Shown here: positions 29,159 through 42,318 of the stretch, piece after piece
How positions within the stretch are numbered: the first letter of the stretch is position 1
How the letters are laid out: each line of letters starts with the position of its first letter
DNA from: Cololabis saira
Lineage: Eukaryota > Chordata > Actinopteri > Beloniformes > Belonidae
Length of the DNA stretch: 64,000 nt
Direction: 5' to 3'
Assembly: GCF_033807715.1 (NCBI RefSeq)
Contig: NC_084607.1
Coordinates: 17,284,941 to 17,348,940, forward strand
Program-made: the position numbers and the translations under genes
The notes under the pieces: model-generated
What the model was told of the DNA's origin: nothing
Databases searched by the model: none
Seen by the model: only the letters and a program-made list of their open reading frames with translations

Positions 29159-31469
29159 AAACAAAAAAGGTTTTTGTCTGACAAAAATAGTTTGAAAATT
29201 AAACTGTAAATCCATAGACAAAATGAACTTTATTAAATCATACTGCCATTCTAGTTACTTGCAGGTTGGAGCTAGCGGTCAACTTCACTTGGTAACTGGG
29301 TGTTAATACAAGAAAAAGCCGATTGCATGCATGTATCCTGAGTGTAGCAGACTGAAAAACAAGCCGGAGTAACTACTGCAGATTTGTTTGATGCACTGCT
29401 GATTGCTCTTTGAATCTTTTACCACCGCAAACAATAGCAAGATACTTGTGAGCGTACAGGTTTTTGGGTTTGTTTGTTTTTTTTGCCTGTGTGAGAATGG
29501 CCTTAGATATAGGGCAGCTCGTTGTTGATCACATTAATAGCTAATCAAAGAAGCCGTCTCTTTTTGACGCTTTGGTCTGTGTGAGAGGGAACATTGCTCA
29601 GAAGTTGGATGAGGGCTGATGACGGCAGAGCGTGGAAGTGTGGTAAAAGGGTTGAAGGTGGTGGGAGGGAGGGCCTTGGCTTCTATTATAGCCCCCGGAA
29701 AGTAGGAACTCAATCAGTGGCCGGGCGAGCGGCCCATTGTGCTGCAGTGTAATGGGAACTGTGAGATTTTATTAAGAGAGAGCAATTGCATGTGCTCCTC
29801 ATCAGGATTTCCATTGTGGCATTTGTGGTCACAATGACGCCTGGGAAGATAGAAACAAGGTATTTACAGTCTCACATTTGGAAGAATAGACAGCTCCCAG
29901 AAATAGGGTTCCACTTTGACGTTGGGGGCTCTGTTACCTATAATTGTCACAGCATCCTTTTGTTCGATTTGCTTCATTCCCCGTTCCTACTCACTCTATT
30001 TTTTCCCCCGACTTTTTTTCATTCCCCTCCTCCATCGCTCCCTCTTGTGTTATCTTTTCTTCGCTCCTTTATTTATTACTCTCCCAAATTGCTTTGTCTC
30101 GCACCGTCGTGGAGCTACGAGGCCGAAAGTAACCCTCAGCAAGTTTTGTCTGCACCATGGTTGCATCCATAGCAAGCTTGCAAACAAAAGGAGGCAAGTG
30201 GAGTGAGAGGAGAAAGATGTGTGGGAGGACAACACCGCGAGAAGTCGTGTCAGCCGCACTAGTGATGGACCTGCCCTTGTCGGTTTGGTGCCGTCAGAGC
30301 TGGAATTTCCAGAGCACAAGGTCTAAATACGGCCTGGAAGCGTTTTCGTTTTCCCTCACTCAGTGTAGATAACTATAGGGAAAAAAAACAGCACGCTGTT
30401 GATTGCTCTGTACTTGCACACGGAGTTGAGTGTTAAATTATGAATTCACTTAAATTACAACTCCCTCGCTGCTGAGTTTTGCTTTAGAGGGAAACTTACC
30501 CACACATCAAATATGCATTTTTTTCTGCTGTTGGTGACAGCCAGGGGTAAATATTGCACATGCGGTTCAAAGTGGTAATGTTTCTACAGAGAATGGCCCC
30601 ACATTAGTGTCTTTGTCGCTTCAAACGGGACCTCAAAGTGCCATCAGAGACTAGAAGCTTTTTTTTTTACAAGTTGATACAAATTACTGAGGTTTTATTG
30701 AAATGACTGTGACATGCTTTTGTCCAAATACTACAGAAATGAGGTAAAACAGCTAACTGTTAACAACTCAGCCAATGCCGATGCCCTTTTTCATACCATC
30801 ACTCTGTCTCTTCCACAAACTGTAGTTCAAATACACACTTGCTTGCTTGTGCAGTGATATGGTGATAAAGGTTTACGCTAAGACAATAATTCCTATCTGA
30901 AATGAGTCCCTGCAGGGTTTGTGGATCTACTATCACAAGGTTTTTTTCTAGATAGAGACATTACTTCTGAGTGATATATAATTTGTTGTTGTGGCAAGTG
31001 TTAGGTTGTCCCAGTATAGTTGAGAGAAGATGCATGGCAGAAATCTCAAAACTGGGCATCTCCTAGCAGTACAGGCATGTGGACATGGACGTTGACTACA
31101 CTGCCCGCATGAAGGAATGTCAACATTAAGGTTTTGTGTACATGGATATGTTAGTCCTGAATCTGTTTACTTCTCATTGTTTGAACTGGAGTTGAGGTAT
31201 AAAATATATCTTCCACCTCCTCTTGCCATTGTGGTAAGTCCCTTTTTTATTGAGCCATCTATTCAACAAACATCTTCCCAGTGAAAACGTAAGACTTGTT
31301 GTTTGTTCAACCTGACTTCCCAACCTGGGTTCGGGATATTTGAGATATTCTCTGCTTATCCTCCTTCTCAGAGCCATATGTGTTTATGAAACCATATTCA
31401 GAAGCTTTTCCAGCTGAATAAAGAACATCACCATCTGTTTAGGCAGATTTACAAGTAAAAGCTTTACAC
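29159..31469 (-). other. sdk2 intron 1 segment
   Basis: No gene or bounded repeat was seen. The part at about 29600-29860 is of higher complexity and could be a conserved non-coding element. The plus-strand frames at 29786-30206 fall in C/T-rich sequence and show no domain. Confidence 0.45.
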
Positions 31470-31623
31470 TATGGGCCCGATTTACTAAGATCCTAAATAA
31501 AGAGTACTAAATTGCGTGTGCACTGAAAAAGTTTGCGCGTGCTGTTGTTTTGTGTTTTGCGGGTGATCAACTAAGATTGCGTGCGCAATTGATAACAGGT
31601 GCAAACTGCAGTATTTAAATGAG

Positions 31624-31755
31624 GTGTTGCGCGTCTTACGGTTTGCGGCGCAAACTTTGCGCCATGGAGAGTCTGGATGGAAAGCAGGATATAGTCGCAA
31701 GCGCAAAATGAAATTTGACGAGTTGGAGTTAGAGATATTAGTGGACGAGGCAAAT
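31624..31755 (+). pseudogene. remnant of Harbinger Myb/SANT-like protein gene
   Basis: An open plus-strand frame encodes LRHGESGWKAGYS followed by RKRKMKFDELELEILVDEA. The basic patch followed by an acidic and leucine-rich first helix is typical of transposon-derived Myb/SANT-like domains. Only about 20 residues of the domain remain before the nested element at 31756 interrupts it. The start codon is uncertain. It is non-functional as it stands. Confidence 0.6.
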
Positions 31756-32163
31756 TGTTGTGCCGTATTCAGCACCCCTGCCGTGAAAAGCACCCCCTCG
31801 TATATTCAATGATAAGTAGACCAAGAAAAAAAACAACACACTGACACTTCAATATATTTATATATACACACTCACACAAACACATACTTAGGAGTTTATA
31901 TTATATATATTTACAAATATTATGGAAGACAACACAGTAAGCAGGCTATTAATTAATGACATCAATAACCATTTACCCGATTTTTGTTATCTGTGACTGT
32001 GATTGTGGGAAAGTATAACTATTGTGGAATCCATGAGCGCATTTAAACATGAATCATTAACACAAAACTGGACGCTAAACAGAACGTGACACGGAATGAG
32101 AATATAATTTTTGTCAGACGAGGGGGTGCTTTTCACGGCAGGGGTGCTGAATACGGCACAACA
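31756..32163. mobile_element. nested element with 46-bp perfect inverted ends
   Basis: The left end (31756-31801) begins TGTTGTGCCGTATTCAGC and ends CACCCCCTCGT. The right end (32118-32163) is its exact reverse complement over 46 bases. The total length is 408 bases with an AT-rich interior and no coding sequence. It interrupts the Myb-like remnant of the Harbinger element, so it came later. I see no clear target duplication (AAAT on the left, CCGG on the right), and the superfamily is not assigned. Confidence 0.85.
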
Positions 32164-32672
32164 CCGGGGTATGAAAACTGCAGACAAGTATAGGCGCACA
32201 ATAAGAAACACTTTTTTCTCCATGAAAACACGTGATTTATTTATTATCACAAATAAAAAATGAATGTGCCTCCTGTGGCAACCTTTGCTGAATAATACTC
32301 GATTTAACATTCAAATAAAATATTTCTCCTTTTGCATGTGGAGATTAGCACCTTCCTTTCGAACGTATTAAATACAGACGCAATCACAATCCCCGCAAAA
32401 ACTTTCAGGCTTGGTAAATCTCATTGCGCGTGGTAAATGGAGATATTTGCATTTTCCCCTCTCAGTATTTAGCGATTTCTGGCGGGTACGCCCCATATTG
32501 ATTATTCATCAGGGCAAAAGTACTAAATGAATAGCGTGTGCTATTTTGCTCATTTGAGAGGTGCAGTCCTCTTTGCACGCTGTTAGTAGATCAGCTGGCA
32601 CATTGGTTTGCGGGTGCTGTCAAGTTTGCACACGTTTTTACACACGCAAACCTTTAGTAAATCAGGCCCTAT

Positions 32673-33216
32673 GAGGTTTTCGTCCACCATTAAAGCGTTT
32701 AGAACAGGAGCCATTGTGTGAATTTCTTTTTAAGATTGATGAAAAGTATTCTGAAATTTGCTTGACCTCTGGCCAAGAACACAAGCGCCATTATACAAAA
32801 AGACAAATGACAGACTCAAGCACTTCATTTACCCACACTTGGACATTTTTTTGACAAACGACGCCAAGAATACAAGGTTAATTGGACCAGTTAAAGCGAT
32901 GGCCTTGTTTCGGGCCTGTGCTTCCAGCAGGGTATGAAACTGGAATGCTGTCATACTAAAACACGTGTAGAAATGATCTGAGTAATTCTTCTGCTCTCTC
33001 CTCAACTGATGAAACTCTGTTGGCTTTTGATGCAAGACTAAATAGACTCAATATTTACTATTTATTTCCCTACCTTGACAACTGAGAGGACCCTGCTTGA
33101 TGAAGGTTTTCCTTGAGTACCACGAATATTGGCAACAGATTGATTATTAAACCACCAATCAACGGATCAGTGTGAGTAAAAGCTTTATCTTTTTTTTTTA
33201 CTACCTGGTTATGTTT
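32673..33216 (-). other. sdk2 intron 1 segment
   Basis: A short segment between two elements. Nothing was recognised. Confidence 0.5.
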
Positions 33217-33222
33217 AATTTG

Positions 33223-33545
33223 TACGACGGAGTATTAGGGCCAAAGTGAGAATAAAGTCATAAAATTACGAGAATAAAGTCAAAACCTAATGTTGCGAGA
33301 ATAAAGTTGTAATATTACGAGAATAAAGTCGTAATATTACGAGAATAAAGTCAAAACCTAATGTTACGAGAATAAAGTCGTAATATTACAAGAATAAAGT
33401 CGGAATATTACGAGAATAAAGTCAAAACCTAATGTTGCGAGAATAAAGTCGTAATATTACGACTTTATTCTCGTAATTTTATGACTTTATTCTCGTAATT
33501 TCAATTTTTGTTTTTGTCTTGGTTTGGCCCTAATACTCCGTCGTA
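33223..33545. mobile_element. inverted-end element carrying a 71-bp tandem array
   Basis: The ends are exact 23-base inverted repeats (33223-33245 and 33523-33545) beginning TACGACGGAGTATTAGGG. AATTTG lies on both sides (33217-33222 and 33546-33551) and is the apparent target duplication. The interior is built of GAGAATAAAGTCGTAAT-type units arranged in a higher-order repeat. CAAAACCTAATGTT recurs at 33281, 33352 and 33423, exactly 71 bases apart. Near the right end the units invert (GACTTTATTCTCGTAAT), so the whole can also fold back. There is no coding sequence. Confidence 0.88.
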
Positions 33546-33739
33546 AATTTGCAAGTCCTTAGAGTAAAAAACAAAAGCAGTTTTATTTCTGAGGACTCTG
33601 GTTTCTCAACACTATTTCACAACCTTTAATATGTTGGAAAAATTGCAACCACGTTATAATAACTAAGTAGTTTGTGATGGATACACTTCTGTATTTCAAA
33701 TGACTACTAAATGAGACCACGGGGGACTTTCAGCACTTC

Positions 33740-33920
33740 CTAAAATGGCTGTGATGTACAGGGTAGAGTCAGTTGCCCTCCAACTAGAAGATTGGCGGAT
33801 CAATCCGGAGCCACATCATGTGCAGAAGTGTCGCAGAACAAGAAACTAAGCCCCCAATGCCCCTATCGCCGCTATAGTGTTCTTCTTATAGAGCCGGGCT
33901 TTTTCAGGGAGGCCTTGTGA

Positions 33921-33952
<32 letters not shown>

Positions 33953-33953
33953 G
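33740..33953 (+). repeat. tRNA-like SINE
   Basis: A GGGTAGAGTCAG block and GGCGGATCAATCC resemble degenerate A and B boxes of a tRNA-derived head. They are followed by GAAGTGTCGCAGAACAAGAA and ACTAAGCCCC, a body sequence that resembles common fish SINEs. The copy ends in (AAAT)n at about 33927-33951. The copy is diverged and its left limit is approximate. Confidence 0.6.
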
Positions 33954-36900
33954 TAAAGCTCATGGCAAACCAATATGTGACTCATGCCACTATAGCCATC
34001 CCTGAAGGGAAAAGCTGTGAGAAGTGTTTTGTATGATAGAACTTGTTTTCAACACAATGTTTTTCTTGGACTGAGAGCGAATGGCATTGTCTGTGAATCA
34101 TGATGCTTGAATGTGAGAGTACACCCGGCCATCATGTGAGATTAGATTGCTACACTTATCCAATCAAATATGCAATTCCTTCTTTTGATTTGGGAAAAAT
34201 CTGATTTCCCCATTCCTTGTCAAAATGGATTTTGCAGGCGGTCATCTCATCTGACTGAGGGATGATATATGATTAAATAACAACCAGCTATCAGCCCTCT
34301 CCGCCCAGATCTGGCTTTGTCCTAATGAATCCAAACTTACTCCTCTCTGGTCTCCAGCAGCCACCACCACCTCTCCATCACAGCCAATCTGATAAAGGGA
34401 TGAGAGAGGATATCATGTGTTCCTCACACAAATCCCGCCTGTAATCCGTATATTGTTGTTGTTCTACTTCCCTTACTGTAATCTCCCTCCAAGTCCATTT
34501 TGTCCATCCCCATTCAGCTCCACTGAAATACAGTATATCAGACACAATTCGATACAGATAAAGACACAGAAAGACCATTAACTTAAAGGAAAAGCGTTTA
34601 TGACATTTTGTGTTCACTGTGAAATAGTGTGGCTGATAACGCTGGTGTGTGGCGGTAATACTACTACATGCTGACCATCTGATAATGAGGCAGGACAGAA
34701 GGGGGGGGTAGGGATTACATTCCACCACAGAGAGAGGGACCAGCACAGGCCATATGTGGTCTGGTCCCTGCAAATCCCATTTGACCACAATTCATCTAAA
34801 TAAAACAGCATATAAAAGGGTAGAGGGGAGATTTAGGGATGGGAAGAAGTGTTTGAAATAAATGGATGACATGGTGTTAGACACAAATGTTACTTCAGTG
34901 AGCAGATTAATTCTCTACCTTAAGTCCATCAACGCAGTGGGCAGTCCTGAACAAAGCTCTGCCAAATGTTGTTTTCTTCATGTTTTTTGTTGTCCCTTCC
35001 CCCTGAGCCACCTTATTTTTTTTTCTTTTCTTTCTTTTTCTTATTTTTTTTTTTTTAACACTGACACGTTCTCTGGTGTTTACTTAACTGGATAGCATGC
35101 ACCATCTGTTAAGCTCTGCAGATCTAAAGTGATTGCTGTCTCACATAATATCTCTGATCTGGCTGGAGATTTGTCATAAGTGTGGCCCTGGAATCAGCCA
35201 CCTGAAGCGAAGGTAAAGTTGCACTCACGAGCACACGCCTCGTCAACCGCTTATTCCCCAATACACACATGCAAGTGTTGGATTTTAGACTGACACTTGA
35301 AAACATGTACTCCATCATGAATGGGCCTTTGCTTTTATCCACGAGGTGACAGTTCCAATCATGTATAGCATCTCAGGCCATTAGCATCAATGATAAGCTT
35401 TGTCAAAGGGAACACAAACTCGCAAATGCATGCAGACATGGTTGGTGAGAGGCGGAGTGAGTTAGGCTAAGTCTGAAAAGGTGCTCTGCAGCATTGAAGG
35501 CACAAACAATGAAGCTGAAGACATAAAGAAAAAGCTTTGTTTTGGTTTATGTATGAAAATATCTATGAGTGTATTTCATGTCTAATATAAAACGCAGTGG
35601 CTGAACAGACATTTGTATTTAGATTGGCTCTTTGCCCGTGACTAACAAGAGGGAAGCCAGGTGTTGTTGAGCCTCAGGGTCAGCTTAGGGCTCTGCTGGC
35701 TGGGTGATAGTGGCAAAGCTCCACTGAACACTGTAGACTTGACTGTATGCCACAGGATTCAATTTACAAGCTGCTGGCTTAAGCTGGCACAACGAACAAC
35801 CCTGTTGTTTTCACCGGGATGCGCTGTCTGTTTTGGAGGCTTTTTGTCCTGCAGTTAACGAGCACTCTAGTGGGAGAGAAACTGAAATGGTCGATTACAG
35901 CTGTGATAATGGCATACTCTTTTGTCTGTTTGGAATGGTAAAAACTGAGAGGAAAGAAAACAAATGGGGGGTGGAAATCAAGTCTCGGTTTGCCGTCCTG
36001 AAAAGCCCGGTGCTTTTCTGTGATGTGCTGACGGAGGACTCAGCACTGTCTGCATGTGGACCGGGATGCTAGTCAAGTGGATCATGCACGCCCGACACCA
36101 CAGCAACGGTCTCACATCTATTTTCCTCCTCCCGTCTCACCAAGGCACACACATACAGATTTATTCACTTACAAAGGTGTTTTAGAGGCACACCAGGGCA
36201 TTGCTCTGAATTCCTGCTGTATTCTTGGATTTTAGACTTATTCAAATTTCAAAACAATGCTGCAGGCATTTCCTTGCATATGAGAAAAAGCCGACGGAAT
36301 ACATTAAATGAACACACAGACATGATAAAAAACTAGTTTCAAAACCAACATATGGTTAGCAAGCAGATGCATTGCCAGACTGCAAAGTGATTCAGAGCAG
36401 GTTTTAAGAACAAACACAAATAAACAGCTTTTTTTGTGGGGGGGACCCTTGTGAAATTCACATCCAAACTTTGCACAGGTGCTAGTTGTTTGTGATTTCA
36501 TGGGGAAGGTTTCAAGAGCTACTATGCAGAAGGAGTCTTCAAATGGCTACAGAATGTACCTCTCCTTAAATTTCTGGATCACCCAGACGAAGCACAACAA
36601 ACACTTCATTTACCTGCTCCAAAAAAAAAAAAAAAATCCAGAGAAAAATAGAGCACAACACAAACACTAAAAAATTCATAGTGAGCCAAGCACAGATTGC
36701 AGAAAATCAATCCTAAATCTATTTCACTAGAAGATCAAAATTCCTACACATAAAGGGTTTAAAAAAAGACCACATGGATTTTTCTCAATGACTATAAATC
36801 CACCGGAGTCTGCGGTGACGAAATGTGGCTTTTGTTGACAAGAGTGGCCAAACTGTGTCAGCTAGTACACCGTGTTGAGGGTTCAACACAATTAATCTCT

Positions 36901-37521
36901 GACTGGGGGGACGTTCAGTCACAGCTTCAGTGTCATTCTGGTGATGAGGTCGTGCTGAGTGACCAGGCGCTGTCTTCCGCTGATTAGTCAAGAGAGTTTA
37001 CAAAGCCACTACAACCGTGGGCAGCCATTTGTCTGCCGCCCTGTAATTAATCCATTTCCACTGGAGCCTGTTGGGAGATCACTAAGGAGGCCCTTGAAAG
37101 GCAATTATTAGACACACAAAAACTAAACAATGTGACCCACACAAGACAAAAAGACTGCTTAAGTGACATTTTCTAGACCCTTACCTCTCAGTAAGATGGT
37201 TGATTGGACAACTGCGAGAGAGACAGGTTAAAAGAAAATTTCATAGATAAAAAAAAAAAGAATGATCTCTAAGTGGAGTCATTTATCCATAGAATCGATG
37301 GTCTTATTTGCCATGACAGGCCATTTCTGAGTGTTATAAATGGTTGACATTTCCACCAAGTTGTACTGAAGATGCTTTGCGAAGCACCATGGTGGTGGAA
37401 AGGTAATTCATGTACAAGACTGAGCATGAACAAAGAAAGGCAGGACAGTTGAAGGGTTGTGTTATTGGACCCTTAACAATTTTTGTATTCATTGATATCT
37501 TTTTATTTATCGATATTTACT
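33954..37521 (-). other. sdk2 intron 1 segment
   Basis: No gene or bounded element was seen. T-rich tracts lie near 35018-35056 and an A-run near 36621-36636. The stretch 37020-37120 (CTGTAATTAATCC, AGGCAATTATTAGAC) looks like possible conserved regulatory DNA. Confidence 0.45.
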
Positions 37522-37529
37522 CTCAATAA

Positions 37530-38210
<681 letters not shown>

Positions 38211-38218
38211 CTCAATAA

Positions 38219-41065
38219 TGATGGGAAAAAGATCTTTTTTTTTAATCACACAGGTGTCCAACAACAGGTCTAAGTCTACTTTTTTATCACAAGCCTGGCC
38301 AGAGAAAGTGGGTGTCCAGTCTCGCCCCATAGTGCGCCGTCCTACTCCCACCAGGCACGCATTAAGTCACACACTCATCCATGCATTTAGGGGAGGCAGC
38401 TGCCAGAGCATTAATGTCCAAAACCTCAGTCGAAAGACAGACATAAACAAGCATGACAGTTGGTTTTGGGGATGCGAGGAACGCTGATTGACAGTGCTCT
38501 GTCGGCAGGATTAGAGACGTTCATTTTGTCCTGAACTCAATTATATTTTACAAAGGCTGACATCCCCAGTTAATTGCAGCCTTTCCACATGAGGGAATTA
38601 TTTGCACTCGTCAATTCCCTGACCATGTGTACTCTGTTCCACATGTGCAGCCTTCATCTAATATGTGGAAATATTGCAAATTAGATATGTTGAAAAGGGT
38701 AAAGGAAAAATAAGACCTGGGAAAAGTAAAAAGTTACGGAAGTGTGTTGCAACTTCCAGAGAGAAGGAAGCGGATTTGTAATTTTCCTCAGTCTCTTAAG
38801 TGTGTCTGGATTTGAGCTCGAAAACAGCTTAGTTCGGAGACAGATCCGGAGTGACAGCATTACGATGATTGACGTGGTGATGAGGAGAAGGAAAGAAGAG
38901 CAGGAGAGGAGAGAAAGGTTACGCAGCGCTACTGGCTGAACCAAAATGAAAATGTGAGGGTTGCCCGTGGAAGGATGTGACTGGAATCCCAGGCTGGTTT
39001 TGTGCTGAAGAAGGAACGTCTGGGTGTCAAGGAGGCCCACGAGCCCTCATATGACTGCAATATTTGCCTACTTGTTCAAGTGGACGTACGTGAGCCTTCA
39101 TGCGCCTCGAGGTTTGGTGGTGAAATTAAGTGAAAAAAAACTCTCGGGTGAATATCCGAGATTATCCAGCAATTTCTAACTAACCCCCCCAACTCCTTTC
39201 TACACACATCCAATGGTTGACATGAGTCACCACACACAGTCAGATTACAGGCCCCTAATCCACCTCCGAGGCTGACTGGGTGGGTGAGAGGGCTCGGGAT
39301 GATCTCCCGCACCGCAAATAATCCAATACCTAGCAATTCAATGGCGAGAAGGAGGGGCGGGGGGGGCATGTTGTTGCTCTCGTTTCTGTCACTGCTGCTG
39401 TACTGAGGTGCCACGAAGCTGTGGATTAGATTTGTTGCTGTTGCTGACATGTGGAGAGACAGCTGTCGCTAAGAGGTGCAAAACCAAAGCCCTGCACAGG
39501 CCCGTATCTCTCTGCTACCCTTGAGCTGCCCCTGACTGTTGAGGAACTAATCCTGGATCATTGTTTTGTACTTTTGTTTGTTACAATGGGTATCAGTGAC
39601 ATCACTACCGTTGACATTGGGCTCGCCAACAAACAGCAGCACTGTTTATCTTTGTCTGCGAGATAGCGGGTGAAAAACATTCCGAGATGGGAGCAAAACA
39701 CTGCCAGTGAGATACCAAAGTAAACAGACAGGAAATATTTACTGTTAATAATCTCATCAAACATTTGAATGAAGGGTCTCTTTTTATCAACAGTAAAAAT
39801 CTTTTTTTTTACTATTTCAAACTGGCAGCAATATACTTCCCTGCAAGTAATTAGACACGGGGCTTGGAGAATGTTTTTGTTTATACAGAGGACATGGTGC
39901 ACCGTGTGCTTCAGGTTCATATTTTATTTTGTGTTTGATGGTGGTATAACTCTGTGTGCCTTGACTCATTCAGTGAGAGTGGCTGGGTCATGTAATACCT
40001 TTAAGGGACACTGATCTCTCATCTGGTCACCATGACCGAGGGCGTCACGGTTGGGCCCCCCCCCAAAAAAAAAATGTGCACATGTGGTTATACCAGAACT
40101 TTTAGAAGGAAAATATCTTCTAACTCTGTTAACTCTTAAAGAGTAGAACATTTTGTCTTCTACTTTGGTTTGTTTAGCTATTTATGATGGTTTAAAGTTA
40201 GCAAAGAAGTCATCCACATTTTATTTCGTTTGGGCCTGAAAGCAAGTTGGGTAACAGAACCACCAGGGGCTCCCTGTTGATGTAAAACCACAGAGGAAGA
40301 CAGGTCAGTTGTTCTTAGTGTCATTGCCAGGTCTGTAAAGGGCGCAGTGTCTCCCAGCTTGGAGGAGGAGGAGGGTGGACAGCCAGAGTAGCCAGAGGGC
40401 CAGAGCAACTTCAACTGGTCAGTGAGAGTAAACCATTTTCTGAGCTTGAGCAACTTCAGAATAGTCTGGAGTGTTGTTGCTGCGATGATGTAAACACGTT
40501 ACATTGGTATAATTCTGCGAGACAGAGTCATTTTGCAAGTTATTGTTTTCTCATTGTTTTGCGCGTGGGTGTCGCTCCACCTGGGAGATAGGCAAGTCAT
40601 TAATGGAGGCATAGGCAGTTTCCAGTCACTGTAAAAGAAATCACAATTTCTGCGAGGCAATATAGAAAACTAGTGTCTAAAATATCCGTGAAGCAGAACT
40701 TATTGAGTCTCTCTGCAGACTCCGCTTAAGGTCAGAGCCATATGAAAACAGTGAATAACTTCTACATGGCGAAGTGTTAATTGCACAATACTTGATGAGA
40801 AAACACTCATATAAGCCCACACAATGGCCATTTTCTCATTTTCTAAACAATGAAACCAAGTTCAGCTTTTCGTCATTAATATATACGATAATTAAAAGAA
40901 TATACTTGGTTAAATGATTACTAACAAGTAAGATAACCACTATAAAAGGGTAAGTCTACAACAAAACTTTGATAATAATTATAGAATGATGATTAAAATA
41001 TAATGGATGATTATAATATGATTATCGAGACACAAAATGTAGTTTTACAAGATGCAAGCCTTTGG
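38219..41065 (-). other. sdk2 intron 1 segment
   Basis: No gene or bounded element was recognised. A C-run followed by an A-run lies at 40056-40074. The open frames at 39076-39450 and 39558-39920 (minus) show no domain. Confidence 0.45.
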
Positions 41066-41201
41066 ACGCAACAGCCCACTGTGGAAATATCTTCCCATAT
41101 TAAACAGGCAAAAACCAAAGACAGCACAAACACCTCATTCCAGCTGTGAAACAGATTAGAGAAGGGATGATGATTTGGGTTTGTTTTACTGGCATAGGAC
41201 T
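41066..41201 (+). mobile_element. Tc1-like relic C, part before the LINE insertion
   Basis: GGCAAAAACCAAAGACAGC, GCACAAACACCTCATTCCAG and GATGATTTGGGTTTGTTTTA match the middle of a fish Tc1 transposase gene as I recall it. The match stops at TAGGACT (41195-41201), where the LINE tail begins. The sequence later resumes near 42319. Confidence 0.7.
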
Positions 41202-41821
41202 TTTGATTTGATTTGATTTGTTTATTTGCACAACATAAAAAAACGGTACAAAAGTTTAAATGAACATAAAAAGCATGAAAATATGTGCAGGTGAGAAAGG
41301 AAGCCCTAAATGGGCTTATTCAAAGTTCTCACCAGGAAAAATACATTGCATTGAAATAATAGCAAGAACAAAAAAACAAAAAAACAAAAGAAAAAAAAAA
41401 CAGCGTTCAAAAAAGATGGATATAAACAGACAATTTCTCGGTGTGCACGTGCAGAAGTGAGTCCACATTAAGTGGAAGCACTTCTAGACGCTTGGTCAAT
41501 AAGGCTGGTCTTCAATCTCTGTTTAAAACTATTAATAGACAGTGAAGATTTTGCGATAAGTATATGAGAATTCCAGAGTGAGGCACCTCTGTCTTTGATG
41601 GAGAACTGACTGCTATTCGTACGACTGAATGAAGAATGGAGATCCTCAAATTGTCTGGTATTATAGTTATGAATTTGCGAATTGGTCTTAAAAAAATCTT
41701 TGAAAGTACTTGGAAGCATATTTGCAAGATAAGTGCATTTGTAAATGAAAGCACATGATTGGAGTATGTTAATATCATAGATGGATAATAAATTTAATTT
41801 TTTAAACAACTTTTAATTATG
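41202..41821 (-). mobile_element. 5'-truncated non-LTR retrotransposon (LINE) 3' end
   Basis: The minus-strand frame from about 41809 to 41468 encodes KKLNLLSIYDINILQSCAF, then SQIHNYNTRQFEDLHSSF, RTNSSQFSIKDRGASLWNS and SINSFKQRLKTSLIDQ. This is the C-terminal segment common to LINE reverse-transcriptase proteins, with the YNTR motif and the (R/K)G-x-x-x-WN block. A 3' UTR follows and ends in AAATC repeats (41203-41222 on the plus strand as GATTTGATTTG). The 5' part is missing, as usual for LINE copies. GGACT occurs at both boundaries (41197-41201 and 41822-41826) and may be the target duplication. The family is not assigned; CR1/L2-like is a guess from the repeat tail. Confidence 0.75.
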
Positions 41822-42318
41822 GGACTAAAAAGGACTAATTATGGTAACTGACAGTTGATCGGTTTATCAATATCTATGTCAGTATCAGTTCTGATGCGTG
41901 AGTTTATCCCTTATCAATTTTCAAGTTTTAATGAAGAAACAAGTATGGATGGAAAGGTTTTTTTTAGCCTCACCACAGCTGCTTTAGTCTCAAATTCTTA
42001 AAAGAGCACTGCCAACAGGTCAGGAAGTGCAATACCTCCCCAGGTTACAGCAGCATCTCCACTTCAACAACAGCTACAACGCATCTGCACACCACTGCAA
42101 TTCTGTCACATCGTTGCATGTCAAAATAAATGCCTTATGTCTTATGGCTCTTAGCTGATTAGCTATGTTTACTTTCATTTTCACCCCACTGGCATCGATA
42201 ATGGTACTGACAACTTTGGAGGCGTATGATTCTGATTCTTTATTAAATTTAGAACAGATTCTGAGGTGGAACCGGTTTCTGACTGTCATCTTTACACGGG
42301 ACCTGAGAACCGTGCAGA
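41822..42318 (-). other. unassigned sequence between LINE and Tc1 tail
   Basis: About 500 bases separate the LINE from the point where the Tc1 match resumes. It fits neither. It may be a further insertion or badly decayed Tc1 sequence. No ORF with a domain was seen. Confidence 0.4.

Larger units (their letters stand above)
31473..32669 (+). mobile_element. PIF/Harbinger-type element, deleted, with a nested insertion
   Basis: The ends are GGGCCCGATTTACTAA on the left and TTAGTAAATCAGGCCC on the right, inverted with one mismatch. They are flanked by TAT on both sides (31470-31472 and 32670-32672), a 3-bp duplication as expected of Harbinger elements. The region 31681-31750 encodes RKRKMKFDELELEILVDE, which resembles the start of the Myb/SANT-like DNA-binding protein of Harbinger elements. 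The frame is cut there by a second element at 31756-32163. No nuclease gene remains, so this is an internally deleted, non-autonomous copy. Confidence 0.85.
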
